In this document: positions 53,393 through 62,653 of the stretch, piece by piece
Numbering within the stretch: position 1 is the first letter of the stretch
Layout: each line of letters starts with the position of its first letter
Assembly: GCA_963930955.1 (NCBI GenBank)
Contig: OZ006967.1
Coordinates: forward strand, 1,736,001 to 1,800,000
DNA length: 64,000 nt
From: Scatomonas sp963930955
GTDB lineage: Bacteria; Bacillota; Clostridia; Lachnospirales; Lachnospiraceae
Direction of reading: 5' to 3'
Translations under genes and position numbers: made by a program
Notes under the pieces: generated by a model
What the model saw: the letters and a program-made list of their open reading frames with translations, nothing else
What the model was told of the DNA's origin: nothing
Databases searched by the model: none

Positions 53393-54488
53393 AACGCAGC
53401 CTCCTCATTCTCAGACATGCAAAAACGGTGAGTGCAAGGCAGAAGGCGGCCAGAAGCGCAAGGCGCGTTCCCAGCCTGCCCGCATCCTCATAGACCACCA
53501 GGCAGTACAGGGCATCGCTTATGAGGGCGGCGGGATTGATGCGGTTAAGCAGGGGAATGTTCTGCTCGATGATCTGTTTCATTCCGGCGAACATAAGCCC
53601 GGCCAGGAAACAGAGAACCAGCGGGATGATCACGGTCAGGAGCGTCTGGAAGCCCTCCCGGATCCGGGCGCAGCCGATGATGGCTCCCAGTGAGACGCCG
53701 GAGAGACTTCCCAGAAAGCAGATCAGCAGAATCATGCCGGGATTTCCCCGCAGCTCAATCTGAAGCACCAGGATCAGATAAGCCAGAAGCAGCAGCACGC
53801 TGGAAAAGTGAATGCAGGTACCTGCGATCATGTCCGCGGTGACGATTTTCGCCTTGGGCACCGGGGCGATGGCCCTGCGGGCACCCAGGGCGGAAAAGGA
53901 TGCATTATTTTCATTGGACAGCGTGGCCCCCAGAAAGGTTCCGTAGAAACAGGCCATGGCAATCAGGGCGAAGAAATATTCCAGAACGCTGTCATAGGTT
54001 TTTCCGCCAAGAGAGGCTGTTTCGGTATAGGATTGATATCCGGACAGGGCTTCCAGGGCAGCGGGGAGCTGCTCCGGACAGGTCCGGGCAATATCCTGGA
54101 GTATGGAAGCGTTTCTGTCAAAGCTTTCCATCAGGGAAGACAGCAGGGTCTCTTCTATGCCGCTGCCGGCTACCGTCAGGAAAGGGTTTTCTTCTTCGTA
54201 AAAAATGCCGCTGACGGTTCCGTCCTCCAGAGCCTGGACTGCCTCGGAGGATTCCATGGAAGCAAGGGACAGGAGACTGCCGTCCAGCTCCTGCAGGTAT
54301 TCCGAAAACGCCGTATTTTCGGATACAGTAACGACAGCGGCAGGGATATCCGCAAAGGATTCTGTGCCGAGATTTCCAAAGGCCGCATAAAACAGAGTCG
54401 CCAGAATGATGGGGAAGCCCAGCCCCCAGAACATCAGGCTCTTTTCCCGAAGAATCTGTACCATGCGGCAGCGAATCAGATGAAGCAT
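53379..54488 (-). CDS. ABC-2 type permease, subunit 1
   Basis: 369 aa with the same plan: helix at residues 20-40, outer domain, five C-terminal helices (ALIAMACFYGTFLGATLSNE; LLLLAYLILVL). Forms a heterodimer with the next gene; powered by the ATPase 15 bp upstream. Substrate unknown. Confidence 0.85.
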   Translation of the reverse strand: MLHLIRCRMVQILREKSLMFWGLGFPIILATLFYAAFGNLGTESFADIPAAVVTVSENTAFSEYLQELDGSLLSLASMESSEAVQALEDGTVSGIFYEEENPFLTVAGSGIEETLLSSLMESFDRNASILQDIARTCPEQLPAALEALSGYQSYTETASLGGKTYDSVLEYFFALIAMACFYGTFLGATLSNENNASFSALGARRAIAPVPKAKIVTADMIAGTCIHFSSVLLLLAYLILVLQIELRGNPGMILLICFLGSLSGVSLGAIIGCARIREGFQTLLTVIIPLVLCFLAGLMFAGMKQIIEQNIPLLNRINPAALISDALYCLVVYEDAGRLGTRLALLAAFCLALTVFACLRMRRLRYDSI

Positions 54489-54503
54489 TTGTTATCCCTC
54501 CTA

Positions 54504-55433
54504 CTAATCCCGCAGTTCTTTTCCGGTGAGTTCCAGAAATACATCGTTCAGCGTGGGCAGCTCCGAGAAAACCCTCCCGAAGGAAAGATCCGCGGATTCC
54601 AGATAGTGGAGCAGGCGGACCAGATTGTAGCTGGCACCGGTGAAGCGCACCTTCAGGGTGCGCTCTGCGTATTCGGCGGAGAAAACGTGGGGGAGGGCGC
54701 GGACGGCCTCCAGGTTTTCCTCCGGAAGATCAATGGCTTCTACCGTGACGGTCTCTCCGGTCTTGATCATGGATTTCAGCTCCTCGGAGGTGCCGGAGGC
54801 AATACAGCGGCCGTGATCCAGGATGGCGATCCGGGTGCAGAGCTGCTCCACTTCCTCCATATAGTGGGAAGTGTAGATGACAGTGGAGCCCTGGCGGTTC
54901 AGTTCCCGGATGCCTTCCAGGATCTTGTTCCGGCTCTGGGGGTCCACCGCTACCGTGGGCTCATCCAGGATGATCAGCCGGGGTCTGTGAGCGATGCCGC
55001 AGGCAATATTCAGCCGGCGGAGCAGGCCGCCGGAGAGCTGTCTGGGTCTTTTTTTTCGGTAGCTTTCCAGGCCGGCAAAGATCAGGGCATCCTCCACCAG
55101 GCGCCTCCGCCGTTCTTTATCCGGCACGTACAGGCCGCAGAAAAAGTCGATATTTTCCCAGACGGACATCTGGCCAAAGACGGCCACATTCTGAAAGACA
55201 ACGCCGATCTGCCGGCGGATGTCATAGGAGACGGGCGTCATGGGATGGTCAAAAATCCGGATTTCTCCCCGGTCATATTTCAGAAGGGCCAGGAGACAGT
55301 TGAGGGCTGTCGTTTTTCCGGAACCATTGGGGCCCAGCAGACCGAAAATTTCCCCCTCCTGTATTTCAAGATTCAGATGATCCAGGGCCAGCGTGTCCCC
55401 GTACCTTTTTACCAGATTTTCTATTTGGATCAT
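54504..55433 (-). CDS. ABC transporter ATP-binding protein
   Basis: 309 aa. Walker A LLGPNGSGKTT (~residue 37), Q-loop GVVFQNVAVFG, signature LSGGLLRRLNIACG, Walker B LIILDEPTVAVDP, switch His SHYMEE. The C-terminal ~80 residues are the DrrA/CcmA-type extension. Drives the two permeases. First gene of an operon divergent from the kinase/regulator pair at 55601. Confidence 0.92.
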   Translation of the reverse strand: MIQIENLVKRYGDTLALDHLNLEIQEGEIFGLLGPNGSGKTTALNCLLALLKYDRGEIRIFDHPMTPVSYDIRRQIGVVFQNVAVFGQMSVWENIDFFCGLYVPDKERRRRLVEDALIFAGLESYRKKRPRQLSGGLLRRLNIACGIAHRPRLIILDEPTVAVDPQSRNKILEGIRELNRQGSTVIYTSHYMEEVEQLCTRIAILDHGRCIASGTSEELKSMIKTGETVTVEAIDLPEENLEAVRALPHVFSAEYAERTLKVRFTGASYNLVRLLHYLESADLSFGRVFSELPTLNDVFLELTGKELRD

Positions 55434-55449
55434 GGAAACCTCCCTGTAT

Positions 55450-55537
55450 AGATTTCTTTACTGTCAGTATAGCGGAAAAGAAATCTCTGCTGTAGTGGGG
55501 GATGTCAGGAATTGGGATGACAAATGTCACAAGTGAC
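55450..55537. promoter_or_regulatory. Divergent control region with inverted repeats
   Basis: AGATTTCTTT (55450-55459) with AAAGAAATCT (55477-55486), and overlapping palindromes TGACA-AA-TGTCA (55518-55529) and GTCAC-AA-GTGAC (55526-55537). A plausible operator for the response regulator at 56679 controlling both operons (inference). Confidence 0.45.
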
Positions 55538-55600
55538 GGAAATCCTTGCCAGGGACGAAGGAATCCGTTAAGATAAAAGCAGATTCGTGGGAGAAAGGCG

Positions 55601-56698
55601 GTGGAGAATATGGGAGCTCTGGCAGACCGGGGATTCTTTATGCTGTACGGAATCGGCGCGGCTGTATTCCTGGAGACAGGCACAGCGTACATTGCGGCCC
55701 TGTTTCTGTCCGTGGCCCTTTCCTGCCTTCCTCTGATTCTGCCGGGCAAATGGCAGGCAGGTGTTCTGCTGGCTCTGGGCTGCGCAGCCGCCTGCTTCTG
55801 GCCGGAGACGGCCGCGTTTCTTCCGCTGGTGTTGTATACGATCCTGGAGAGCCGCTGCCTGTGGGCCCTTCCTTTTGCAGCCGCGGCTCTGTTCCGGGGC
55901 TGCGTCAGAGGCGGGGAGACGGCTGTTTATCTGCTGGCCGGAGCGGCCGGGGCGCTGCTTTTGTGGGAGCGGAACCGGAGACTCACAGAGAAGGAGGCCA
56001 GGCTTCGCTGTGTTCAGGATGACAGCACGGAGCGCTCTCTTCTTTTAAAACAGCGAAACCGGGAGCTGCAGGCCAAGCAGGATTATGAAATCTATGCGGC
56101 GACTCTGCGGGAGCGGAACCGGATTGCCCGGGAGATTCATGACAGTGTGGGTCATCTGCTGGCCCGGTCCATTCTGATGACCGGGGCCGCGCGGGCGGTA
56201 AACCGGGAAGCCTCTCTGGAGGAACCCCTCCGTTCTCTGGAAGACACGCTGAAGGAGGCCATGGACAGTGTCCGGCGCAGTGTCCACGATCTTCACGGGG
56301 ATTCCGTGGATCTGAAAGCCCAGACGGAGCAGCTGGTCCGGGAATTCCGGTTCTGCCCGGCCGTTCTGGACTACGATATGGGGGCGGGGGTGCCTGGCAG
56401 GGTAAAGTTCTGTTTTCTGGCGGTGCTGAAGGAAGCTCTGGCCAATGTGATGAAGCACAGCAATGCCGCGGAGGTGCGGATCGCCATGCGGGAGCACCCG
56501 GCTTTTTATCAGCTGGATATCCGGGATGACGGAACGGTCCGGAAAGAGCGGAAGATAACGGAAGGTATGGGCCTGCAGAACATGGAAGAGCGGGTGCGGA
56601 ATCTGGGTGGTCTGCTGAAGATTACCCGGGAGAGGGGATTCCGGATCTTTATATCTATTCCAAAGGAGGAACAACAGCATGAGAATCGTGGTGATTGA
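55601..56698 (+). CDS. NarL-type sensor histidine kinase
   Basis: 365 aa from GTG 55601 (GGGAGAAAGG upstream); ATG 55610 is an alternative. Four to five membrane helices in residues ~5-125, a short coiled coil, then HisKA_3 with the phospho-His in REIHDSVGHLLAR (~residue 180) and an HATPase domain with EALANVMKHSNA and GMGLQNMEERV. Lacks a large outer sensor domain, so it may sense within the membrane, as in kinases paired with ABC exporters. Overlaps the regulator gene by 20 bp. Confidence 0.9.
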   Translation: MENMGALADRGFFMLYGIGAAVFLETGTAYIAALFLSVALSCLPLILPGKWQAGVLLALGCAAACFWPETAAFLPLVLYTILESRCLWALPFAAAALFRGCVRGGETAVYLLAGAAGALLLWERNRRLTEKEARLRCVQDDSTERSLLLKQRNRELQAKQDYEIYAATLRERNRIAREIHDSVGHLLARSILMTGAARAVNREASLEEPLRSLEDTLKEAMDSVRRSVHDLHGDSVDLKAQTEQLVREFRFCPAVLDYDMGAGVPGRVKFCFLAVLKEALANVMKHSNAAEVRIAMREHPAFYQLDIRDDGTVRKERKITEGMGLQNMEERVRNLGGLLKITRERGFRIFISIPKEEQQHENRGD

Positions 56699-57305
56699 TG
56701 ATGATCCGCTGATTGTGATGGCGCTGGAAACCATCCTGGGCGCCGGCGGAGAAGCAGTAATCTGCGGTTCCGGGCACAGCGGAGAGGAAGCGGAAAAGCT
56801 GTATGAGCGGGAGCGGCCGGATGTTCTGCTGATGGATATCCGCATGGAGGGCATGGACGGGCTGGAAGCGCTGGAGCGTATCCTGAAACGGTTTCCTGGG
56901 GCCAGGATTCTGCTGCTCACCACTTTTCTGGATGACGAATACATCATCCGGGCTATCCGGGCCGGGGCCCGGGGCTATCTGCTGAAGCAGGATTATGGAA
57001 GTATCCTGCCTGCCCTGCGGGCGGTGATGAGCGGACAGACGGTATTTGGCAGCGGGATCATGGCCAGGATTCCGGAGCTGTTTCAGAGAGAGGGCCGCAG
57101 GGAGCGGAAGGCGGAGGGACTGAGCGAGCGGGAAAATGAGCTGGTATCCCTGGTTGCCGAAGGATTATCCAACCGGGAGATCGCGGATGTCATGTGTCTT
57201 GGAGAGGGAACGGTGCGGAATTATCTCAGCAGTGTTCTGGATAAGCTGCATCTGCGGGACCGGACGCAGCTGGCCGTCTGGTACTACCGGGATATGCAAA
57301 GATAG
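56679..57305 (+). CDS. NarL/LuxR-family response regulator
   Basis: 208 aa from ATG 56679 (AAAGGAGGAAC). Receiver domain with the acidic pair DDDP, phospho-Asp in LLMDIRMEGMDG and Lys in LLKQDYGS; C-terminal HTH LSERENELVSLVAEGLSNREI. The kinase, the regulator and the divergent ABC-2 exporter form a likely stress-response unit. Confidence 0.92.
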   Translation: MRIVVIDDDPLIVMALETILGAGGEAVICGSGHSGEEAEKLYERERPDVLLMDIRMEGMDGLEALERILKRFPGARILLLTTFLDDEYIIRAIRAGARGYLLKQDYGSILPALRAVMSGQTVFGSGIMARIPELFQREGRRERKAEGLSERENELVSLVAEGLSNREIADVMCLGEGTVRNYLSSVLDKLHLRDRTQLAVWYYRDMQR

Positions 57306-57346
57306 CCGGAAGCCGGCGGGGAAAATTATCCCTGCCGGCTTCCGGC
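57305..57346. terminator. Shared hairpin at convergent gene ends
   Basis: GCCGGAAGCCGGC/GCCGGCTTCCGGC, 13-bp perfect stem; the regulator stop and the ureD stop both fall inside it. No clear T run on either side. Confidence 0.55.
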
Positions 57347-58129
57347 CATTTCCAGAAGTCTTCGGCTGATTTCTTCCAGGCGCTGGGCTCTGCGTCCCAG
57401 GACCCGGACGGCAAAGTCGCCCTCCATCAGCTCTGTAATCCCGCCCTCGGCATCCGAAAGAGAGGACAGGTACTCCCGGGCTTCCCGGAAATAATCCTCC
57501 GGGCTCTCCGGGCGGGTAAGAAAAAGATTCAGAAGATGCGTGTATCCTTCGTACATGCCAAGGCCGGCCATGTCGAAGCGGGCTGGTTCATAGCGGGTAT
57601 TATCCCGGTAGATGAGCCTTCCGCCCCGGCGGATTTCCACCAGATTGTGGTAGAACCGGTAGGCGAAGGCTTCCCCGCTGGCGTAGCGGCCGCAGGAGAA
57701 AATTTCACTCATCTGAAAGGCGGATGTGTGATCTTCCAGCTGAATTTCCATGCGGTTTTCAAAGGCAGAATCCCTGAAAGGAATGGTGGGCTGGGGATTG
57801 AAGCAGAAAGCGGCGCCTGCGGACACCTGTACGGACGTAAATCGCTTTGCGCAGCCCTCCTTCATCTGGTGGATTTTGTCGTAGGACTGGGAGACGAATT
57901 CCAGGTCCGCGCCGGGCAGAATCTCAAAGCGGAAATCCTGCCGGTCCCCGTCCATGATCCCGGCGGAGGCGGACAGCAGCATGACCTGAATGCCCCCGCC
58001 CTTTTTTTCAAAGGGGAGCATGATCTTGTAGGGAGCTGTAAAAGCCGTGTCCCGGAGATACGTTTTTCCGTCCCTGCAGGCAGCCTGCAGGCGGAGACTG
58101 GATACTTTTCCGAACTGGTTTGTTTCCAT
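57326..58129 (-). CDS. ureD: Urease accessory protein UreD (UreH)
   Basis: 267 aa. Family marks: VMLLSASAGIMDGDRQ (~residue 50), FVSQSYDKIHQM and AFCFNPQPTIPFRDSAF. Binds apo-urease and helps assemble the UreDFG complex that delivers nickel. Last gene of the operon. Confidence 0.92.
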   Translation of the reverse strand: METNQFGKVSSLRLQAACRDGKTYLRDTAFTAPYKIMLPFEKKGGGIQVMLLSASAGIMDGDRQDFRFEILPGADLEFVSQSYDKIHQMKEGCAKRFTSVQVSAGAAFCFNPQPTIPFRDSAFENRMEIQLEDHTSAFQMSEIFSCGRYASGEAFAYRFYHNLVEIRRGGRLIYRDNTRYEPARFDMAGLGMYEGYTHLLNLFLTRPESPEDYFREAREYLSSLSDAEGGITELMEGDFAVRVLGRRAQRLEEISRRLLEMAGSRQG

Positions 58130-58134
58130 AGAAC

Positions 58135-58743
58135 TTACATTCCTTCCAGCAGCACATTTTCCTTGATCCAGGCGATCACCTCGTCCACATGCTCGCCGCC
58201 GCGGATGTTGGTGAAAATGAAGGGACGGTCTCCCCTCATTTTTTTAGAATCCCGATCCATAACCGAAAGGTCGGCGCCCACATAGGGGGCAAGGTCAATC
58301 TTGTTGATGACCAGCAGATCCGAGCGGGTGATGCCCGGTCCGCCCTTCCGGGGGATTTTATCGCCTTCGGACACATCGATGACAAAAAGCGTAGCGTCCA
58401 CCAGTTCCGGAGAGAAGGTGGCGGACAGGTTGTCGCCGCCGCTCTCAATGAAGAGCAGCTCGATATCGGGGAAGCGCTCCAGCATCTCGTCCACGGCCTC
58501 CAGGTTCATGGAAGCATCCTCGCGGATCGCAGTATGGGGGCAGCCGCCGGTCTCCACACCGATGATGCGCTCCCGGGGCATGACGCTGTTTTTCGCCAGA
58601 AATTCCGCGTCTTCTTTCGTATAGATATCGTTGGTGATAACGCCGATATTGTAATCCTTGGACATTTTGCGGGTCAGAGCTTCGATGAGGGCCGTTTTGC
58701 CGGAACCCACCGGGCCTGCCACGCCGATTTTTACGTATGACAT
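58135..58743 (-). CDS. ureG: Urease accessory GTPase UreG
   Basis: 202 aa. P-loop GPVGSGKTALIEAL (~residue 10), TNDIYTKEDAEFL, metal-site motif GCPHTAIRED (CPH), and NKIDLAPYVGAD (G4). GTP hydrolysis drives nickel insertion. Five bases before ureD. Confidence 0.96.
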   Translation of the reverse strand: MSYVKIGVAGPVGSGKTALIEALTRKMSKDYNIGVITNDIYTKEDAEFLAKNSVMPRERIIGVETGGCPHTAIREDASMNLEAVDEMLERFPDIELLFIESGGDNLSATFSPELVDATLFVIDVSEGDKIPRKGGPGITRSDLLVINKIDLAPYVGADLSVMDRDSKKMRGDRPFIFTNIRGGEHVDEVIAWIKENVLLEGM

Positions 58744-58757
58744 TTTGCTTATCCTTT

Positions 58758-59459
58758 CTATGACATGTATAATCTTGAGTACAGCGTCTCGTGCTGAATG
58801 CTGCGCAGATCAAAGGCCGGGGTGGAGGCGCAGAGCATTTCTTCCCCGGCATTTTCCGCCTCCGCCAGGATTTCCCCGAACAGGGAATACAGATCGGACA
58901 GCATCCGCTGTCCCTCCGTCTGACTTAAGGGGATCAGCTTTACGCAGTTGGTAACCATGGCAGAAGCCTGGGCGTACAGAAAATTCAGAAGGGCATCCGT
59001 CAGTGGGATCCCGGCGCAGGCGCAGACGGCTCCATAAGCGCAGGGATGGCAGAGGGTTTTCTTCGGCCCGGCTGCCAGATACTCCTGAAAGAACCCGCTG
59101 GTCCAGGGGATGTCCATTTTGCTCAGGGTTTTTATAAAACGGCTGCCCAGGCGCCGGGAAGCATCCCGGATCTCAAAGGGCACCCGGGAAGCCTCCAGAA
59201 TGTCCTCCAGTTCGGACAGCTTTTCGGCCCGGCAGTCTCTGGAAGCCTCATAGGCCAGGCGCGCGGCCAGCAGATCCGTGTACAGAAAATTGTACCGGAG
59301 GCGTCTCCGGATGTAGTCCTCCGCCCCGGCAGCGTCCTGGACCAGACCCTTCTGGATATAGGTTTCCAGTCCGTAGGAATGGGAGTAGCCTCCAATAGGA
59401 AACAGAGAGTCATTGATCTGCAGAAGCAGAAAATGACTCTTGAGATTTTCAGTCTTCAT
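58758..59459 (-). CDS. ureF: Urease accessory protein UreF
   Basis: 233 aa from ATG 59459 (GAGGT at 7 bases); the longer frame to 59516 would overlap ureE and has no ribosome site. All-helical family: LQINDSLFPIGGYSHSYGLET at the start (the first 20 residues carry the signature), and MVTNCVKLIPLSQTEGQ near the end. Part of the UreDFG complex. Confidence 0.93.
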   Translation of the reverse strand: MKTENLKSHFLLLQINDSLFPIGGYSHSYGLETYIQKGLVQDAAGAEDYIRRRLRYNFLYTDLLAARLAYEASRDCRAEKLSELEDILEASRVPFEIRDASRRLGSRFIKTLSKMDIPWTSGFFQEYLAAGPKKTLCHPCAYGAVCACAGIPLTDALLNFLYAQASAMVTNCVKLIPLSQTEGQRMLSDLYSLFGEILAEAENAGEEMLCASTPAFDLRSIQHETLYSRLYMS

Positions 59460-59469
59460 AGATGATACC

Positions 59470-59952
59470 TCAGTGATGATGGTGGCCGGGGGCCCCGGAG
59501 GAAATCCTCCGGTCAAAATCCAGCTTTTCTCTGGCCCGCTCCGCGGTTACTCCGTGCAGCTTTGAAAGCATCTGCAGCATCGGTTCGTTGTAGGGCGTAA
59601 TAAAAGAATAGGCGTCCTTCCCGTAGAACAGGGGAGCGTGGCGGTTGCCGATTTCATAGCACACCTTTGCCGTCATAAAGCCGTGATCCGGGGCCACCCG
59701 GACGCGGATGACCTCGCAGGGCGGGATGCGCACGGCGATGACGCGGTCCGCGTCCTCAAAGAGAATATCTCCCTCCTGCAGGCCTCTGGTCAGCACGGAA
59801 TCATCCATGCGGATGCCCAGCTCCGTCCCCGCATCGGTGGTCTTTTTATGGATTTTTTTAAAGGCATCGTCCCAGTCGATGTCCACATATTCAACTTTTT
59901 TGCCGGATACCTTCTGAGAATCCAGCTTTCCGATAATTTTTTCGCAGATCAT
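59470..59952 (-). CDS. ureE: Urease accessory nickel chaperone UreE
   Basis: 160 aa. Peptide-binding N-terminal domain, metal domain with GNRHAPLFYG (conserved His ~residue 105), and a short His tail (GAPGHHHH) that can bind extra nickel. Delivers nickel to UreG. Confidence 0.93.
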   Translation of the reverse strand: MICEKIIGKLDSQKVSGKKVEYVDIDWDDAFKKIHKKTTDAGTELGIRMDDSVLTRGLQEGDILFEDADRVIAVRIPPCEVIRVRVAPDHGFMTAKVCYEIGNRHAPLFYGKDAYSFITPYNEPMLQMLSKLHGVTAERAREKLDFDRRISSGAPGHHHH

Positions 59953-59968
59953 AGGAATCCTTTCCTTC

Positions 59969-60475
59969 TTACCACATTCCGATTATCATCAGAAGCCCGG
60001 GGATCCAGGCAGTGATTACGCCCTCAATCACCTGCAGGACGGGCACAAATCTGCCCAGCTTTTTGCCGCAGATGTCTTCCACAAAGGAAGTTCCCCAGAG
60101 GATGGCCCACAGATACCAGATAACAGCCCAGCGCCAGTCGGCGGTGACGCCTAGAGCGCTGCTTCCGGTGAGGCCCTCAATGGTTCCAAAGACGATGGCG
60201 TTGACAGCCACAAAGGTAGAGAACCAGGCGAAGGGAATGGGGCTCAAGTTCTTCAGCTTTACAAAAGCCACGAACAGATAGGTAAAGCCGAACAGCAGGC
60301 CGGTTCCGGCAGCGTAGTAATTTCCCTGCACCAGATTTACGGCGTTGATGAAAATAGACAGGCCGCCGGTTAAAATATTCATAACGGCCGCGGACTTTCC
60401 GTCCACCTTGTAAAGGGTGCACATACCGTTGTTGATCAGTACGATACCCACAAAAAGCAAGCAGACACCTAACAT
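59969..60475 (-). CDS. ureI: AmiS/UreI-family urea channel
   Basis: 168 aa, six predicted membrane helices from the N-terminus (LGVCLLFVGIVLINNG) to the C-terminus (PGLLMIIGMW). Has LLFGFTYLFVAF and WYLWAILWGTSFVED, typical of the AmiS/UreI family. Moves urea across the membrane. It sits between structural and accessory genes, unlike Helicobacter (ureI after ureAB), and there is a terminator-like hairpin just upstream. Confidence 0.9.
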   Translation of the reverse strand: MLGVCLLFVGIVLINNGMCTLYKVDGKSAAVMNILTGGLSIFINAVNLVQGNYYAAGTGLLFGFTYLFVAFVKLKNLSPIPFAWFSTFVAVNAIVFGTIEGLTGSSALGVTADWRWAVIWYLWAILWGTSFVEDICGKKLGRFVPVLQVIEGVITAWIPGLLMIIGMW

Positions 60476-60503
60476 AATAATTTCCTCCTCATTTCCTAAT
60501 GAT

Positions 60504-60535
60504 AAAAAGCCGCCGGGATCTTTTCCCGGCGGCTT
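60504..60535 (-). terminator. Terminator-like hairpin between ureC and the channel gene
   Basis: Minus strand: 12-bp perfect stem AAGCCGCCGGGA/TCCCGGCGGCTT with a 5-base loop, followed by a T run (CTTTTTATC). Probably attenuates transcription into the accessory genes. Confidence 0.7.
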
Positions 60536-60541
60536 GCTGGT

Positions 60542-62263
60542 TTAAAACAGGCTGTAAAGCTGTGCCAGGGGCAGCTTGTCAGCGGGTTTGGAGGTGATGT
60601 GTTCTCCGTCTACACGCACCTCGTAGGTTTCCGGATTTACAGTGATCTCCGGCGTCCGGTCATTGAATTTCATATCCTTTTTGCCGATGCTGCGGCAGCC
60701 GGATACGGGAACCACTGTCTTCTCCAGACTGTATTTGCCCTTTACATCTTCTTCCATGGCAGCCTTGGACACGAAGGTCAGGCAGGAGGCGTATTTTGCC
60801 TTGCCGTGGGCGGCGAACATGGGCTTGTACATCACCGGCTCACAGGTGGGAATGGATGCGTTGGCATCTCCCATCTTGGAGGCGATGATCATGCCGCCCT
60901 TGATGATGATATCCGGCTTGATGCCGAAGAAGGCTGGATTCCACAGAACCAGATCGGCAAATTTTCCGGTTTCTACAGATCCTACGTAGGAAGCCACGCC
61001 GTGGGTAATGGCCGGGTTAATGGTATATTTGGAAATGTAGCGCTTCACGCGGAAGTTATCGTTTCCGTGGCCCTCATCCTCCGGGAGCGGTCCGCGTTCG
61101 CCCTTCATCTTGCTGGCAGTCTGCCAGGTGCGGGTAATGACCTCGCCCACACGGCCCATGGCCTGGGAGTCAGAGCTCATCATGCTGAATACGCCCATAT
61201 CCTGCAGAACATCCTCGGCGGCGATGGTCTCGGGACGGATACGGGAATCGGCGAAAGCCACATCCTCGGGAATCCGCTTGTCCAGATGATGGCAGACCAT
61301 CAGCATGTCCAGATGCTCGTCCAGGGTATTGACGGTGTAGGGCATGGTGGGGTTGGTGGAGGAAGGAAGTACGTTGGGAGCCGCAGCCGCCCGGATAATA
61401 TCGGGAGCGTGTCCGCCGCCGGCGCCCTCTGTATGGTAGGTATGGATGGTACGCCCGGCAATGGCTGCCAGAGTATCCTCCACACAGCCGCCCTCGTTCA
61501 GGGTGTCGGTGTGGATGGCCACCTGTACATCGTAATCATCGGCCACATTCAGGCAGTGATCGATAGCCGCCGGCGTGCTGCCCCAGTCCTCGTGAAGCTT
61601 CAGACCCATGGCTCCCGCCTGAATCTGTTCTGCCAGAGCCTTCTCATCGGAGCAGTTGCCCTTGCCCAGAAGGCCGATGTTCATGGGATATTCCTCCGCA
61701 GCTTTCAGCATCATTTCCATATTCCAGGGGCCGGGGGTACAGGTGGTGGCGTTGGTGCCGTCCGCCGGGCCGGTGCCGCCGCCGATCATGGTGGTAACTC
61801 CGCTGTACAGGGCGCAGTCCACCTGCTGCGGGGAAATAAAGTGGATGTGGGTGTCCAGTCCGCCGGCTGTGAGAATGAGCCCCTCGCCTGCCAGGGCTTC
61901 AGTAGAAGCTCCTACCGTCATGCCCGGGGTGACGCCGTCCATGATAGAAGGGTTGCCGGCTTTTCCGATGCCGGCGATTTTTCCGTCTTTTACACCGATG
62001 TCAGCTTTATAGATGCCGGTGTAATCCACTACCAGACAATTGGTGATCACCAGGTCCAGATCCCCGTCAGCGCTGGCGGTGGTCACAGACTGGCCCATGC
62101 CGTCCCGGAGGGTTTTTCCGCCTCCGAATTTGCTTTCATCCCCGTAGGTGGTGTAATCTTTCTCCACCTCGATTACCAGATCCGTATCCGCCAGGCGAAC
62201 CTTATCGCCCACGGTGGGACCGTACATCATTGCGTATTTCTCGCCGGATATTTTCGTGCTCAT
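60542..62263 (-). CDS. ureC: Urease alpha subunit UreC
   Basis: 573 aa. Nickel ligands and active site: GGLDTHIHF (two His, ~residue 138), carbamylated Lys in GLKLHEDWGST (~residue 221), AIHTDTLNE, HTYHTEGAGGGHAPD, flap MVCHHLDKRIPEDV, and Asp in SSDSQAMGR. All catalytic residues present. Hydrolyses urea to ammonia and carbamate in the cytosol. Confidence 0.98.
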   Translation of the reverse strand: MSTKISGEKYAMMYGPTVGDKVRLADTDLVIEVEKDYTTYGDESKFGGGKTLRDGMGQSVTTASADGDLDLVITNCLVVDYTGIYKADIGVKDGKIAGIGKAGNPSIMDGVTPGMTVGASTEALAGEGLILTAGGLDTHIHFISPQQVDCALYSGVTTMIGGGTGPADGTNATTCTPGPWNMEMMLKAAEEYPMNIGLLGKGNCSDEKALAEQIQAGAMGLKLHEDWGSTPAAIDHCLNVADDYDVQVAIHTDTLNEGGCVEDTLAAIAGRTIHTYHTEGAGGGHAPDIIRAAAAPNVLPSSTNPTMPYTVNTLDEHLDMLMVCHHLDKRIPEDVAFADSRIRPETIAAEDVLQDMGVFSMMSSDSQAMGRVGEVITRTWQTASKMKGERGPLPEDEGHGNDNFRVKRYISKYTINPAITHGVASYVGSVETGKFADLVLWNPAFFGIKPDIIIKGGMIIASKMGDANASIPTCEPVMYKPMFAAHGKAKYASCLTFVSKAAMEEDVKGKYSLEKTVVPVSGCRSIGKKDMKFNDRTPEITVNPETYEVRVDGEHITSKPADKLPLAQLYSLF

Positions 62264-62278
62264 GTGAATCCCTCCGTT

Positions 62279-62641
62279 TTATCTGATAAAACCTTTTTGC
62301 TTTGCCTTTTCTACAGCAGCTGCTTTTGTTGTTTCCGTAGCCTGTGCCCGGGTCAGATCGTTGAGGCCGAATATGCGCCCTGTTCCGCCCATGGCAGTTA
62401 GCTGTACTTCTTTTTCTTCCCCCGGCTCAAAGCGCACGGAAGTGCCGGAAGGGATGTCCAGGTGAAAGCCGTAGGCCTTCTCCCGGTCAAAGGAGAGGCA
62501 GCGGTTGACCTCAAAAAAATGGAAATGAGATCCTACCTGTACGGGACGGTCGCCTGTGTTGGCCACCAGCAGAGTCAGAGAGGGTTTTCCTTCATTTAGG
62601 ACGATTTCCCTGTCCAGGGGCATGATTTCTCCAATTTTCAT
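62279..62641 (-). CDS. ureB: Urease beta subunit UreB
   Basis: 120 aa, separate from UreA as in most bacteria. Typical VANTGDRPVQVGSHFHFFEVN and PSGTSVRFEPGEEKEVQL. Slightly longer Lys/Ala-rich C-terminus (TKAAAVEKAKQKGF). Confidence 0.96.
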   Translation of the reverse strand: MKIGEIMPLDREIVLNEGKPSLTLLVANTGDRPVQVGSHFHFFEVNRCLSFDREKAYGFHLDIPSGTSVRFEPGEEKEVQLTAMGGTGRIFGLNDLTRAQATETTKAAAVEKAKQKGFIR

Positions 62642-62653
62642 ACTCGTTACCTC

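Noticed and set aside
53808..55451. A 547-codon plus-strand frame over the ABC transporter genes
   Set aside because: Antisense to clear Walker and signature motifs on the minus strand; composition is Gly/Gln-rich shadow sequence.
60599..62401. A 600-codon open frame on the plus strand opposite ureC/ureB
   Set aside because: Shadow of the GC-rich urease genes; no ribosome site, and the minus strand has a complete catalytic UreC.
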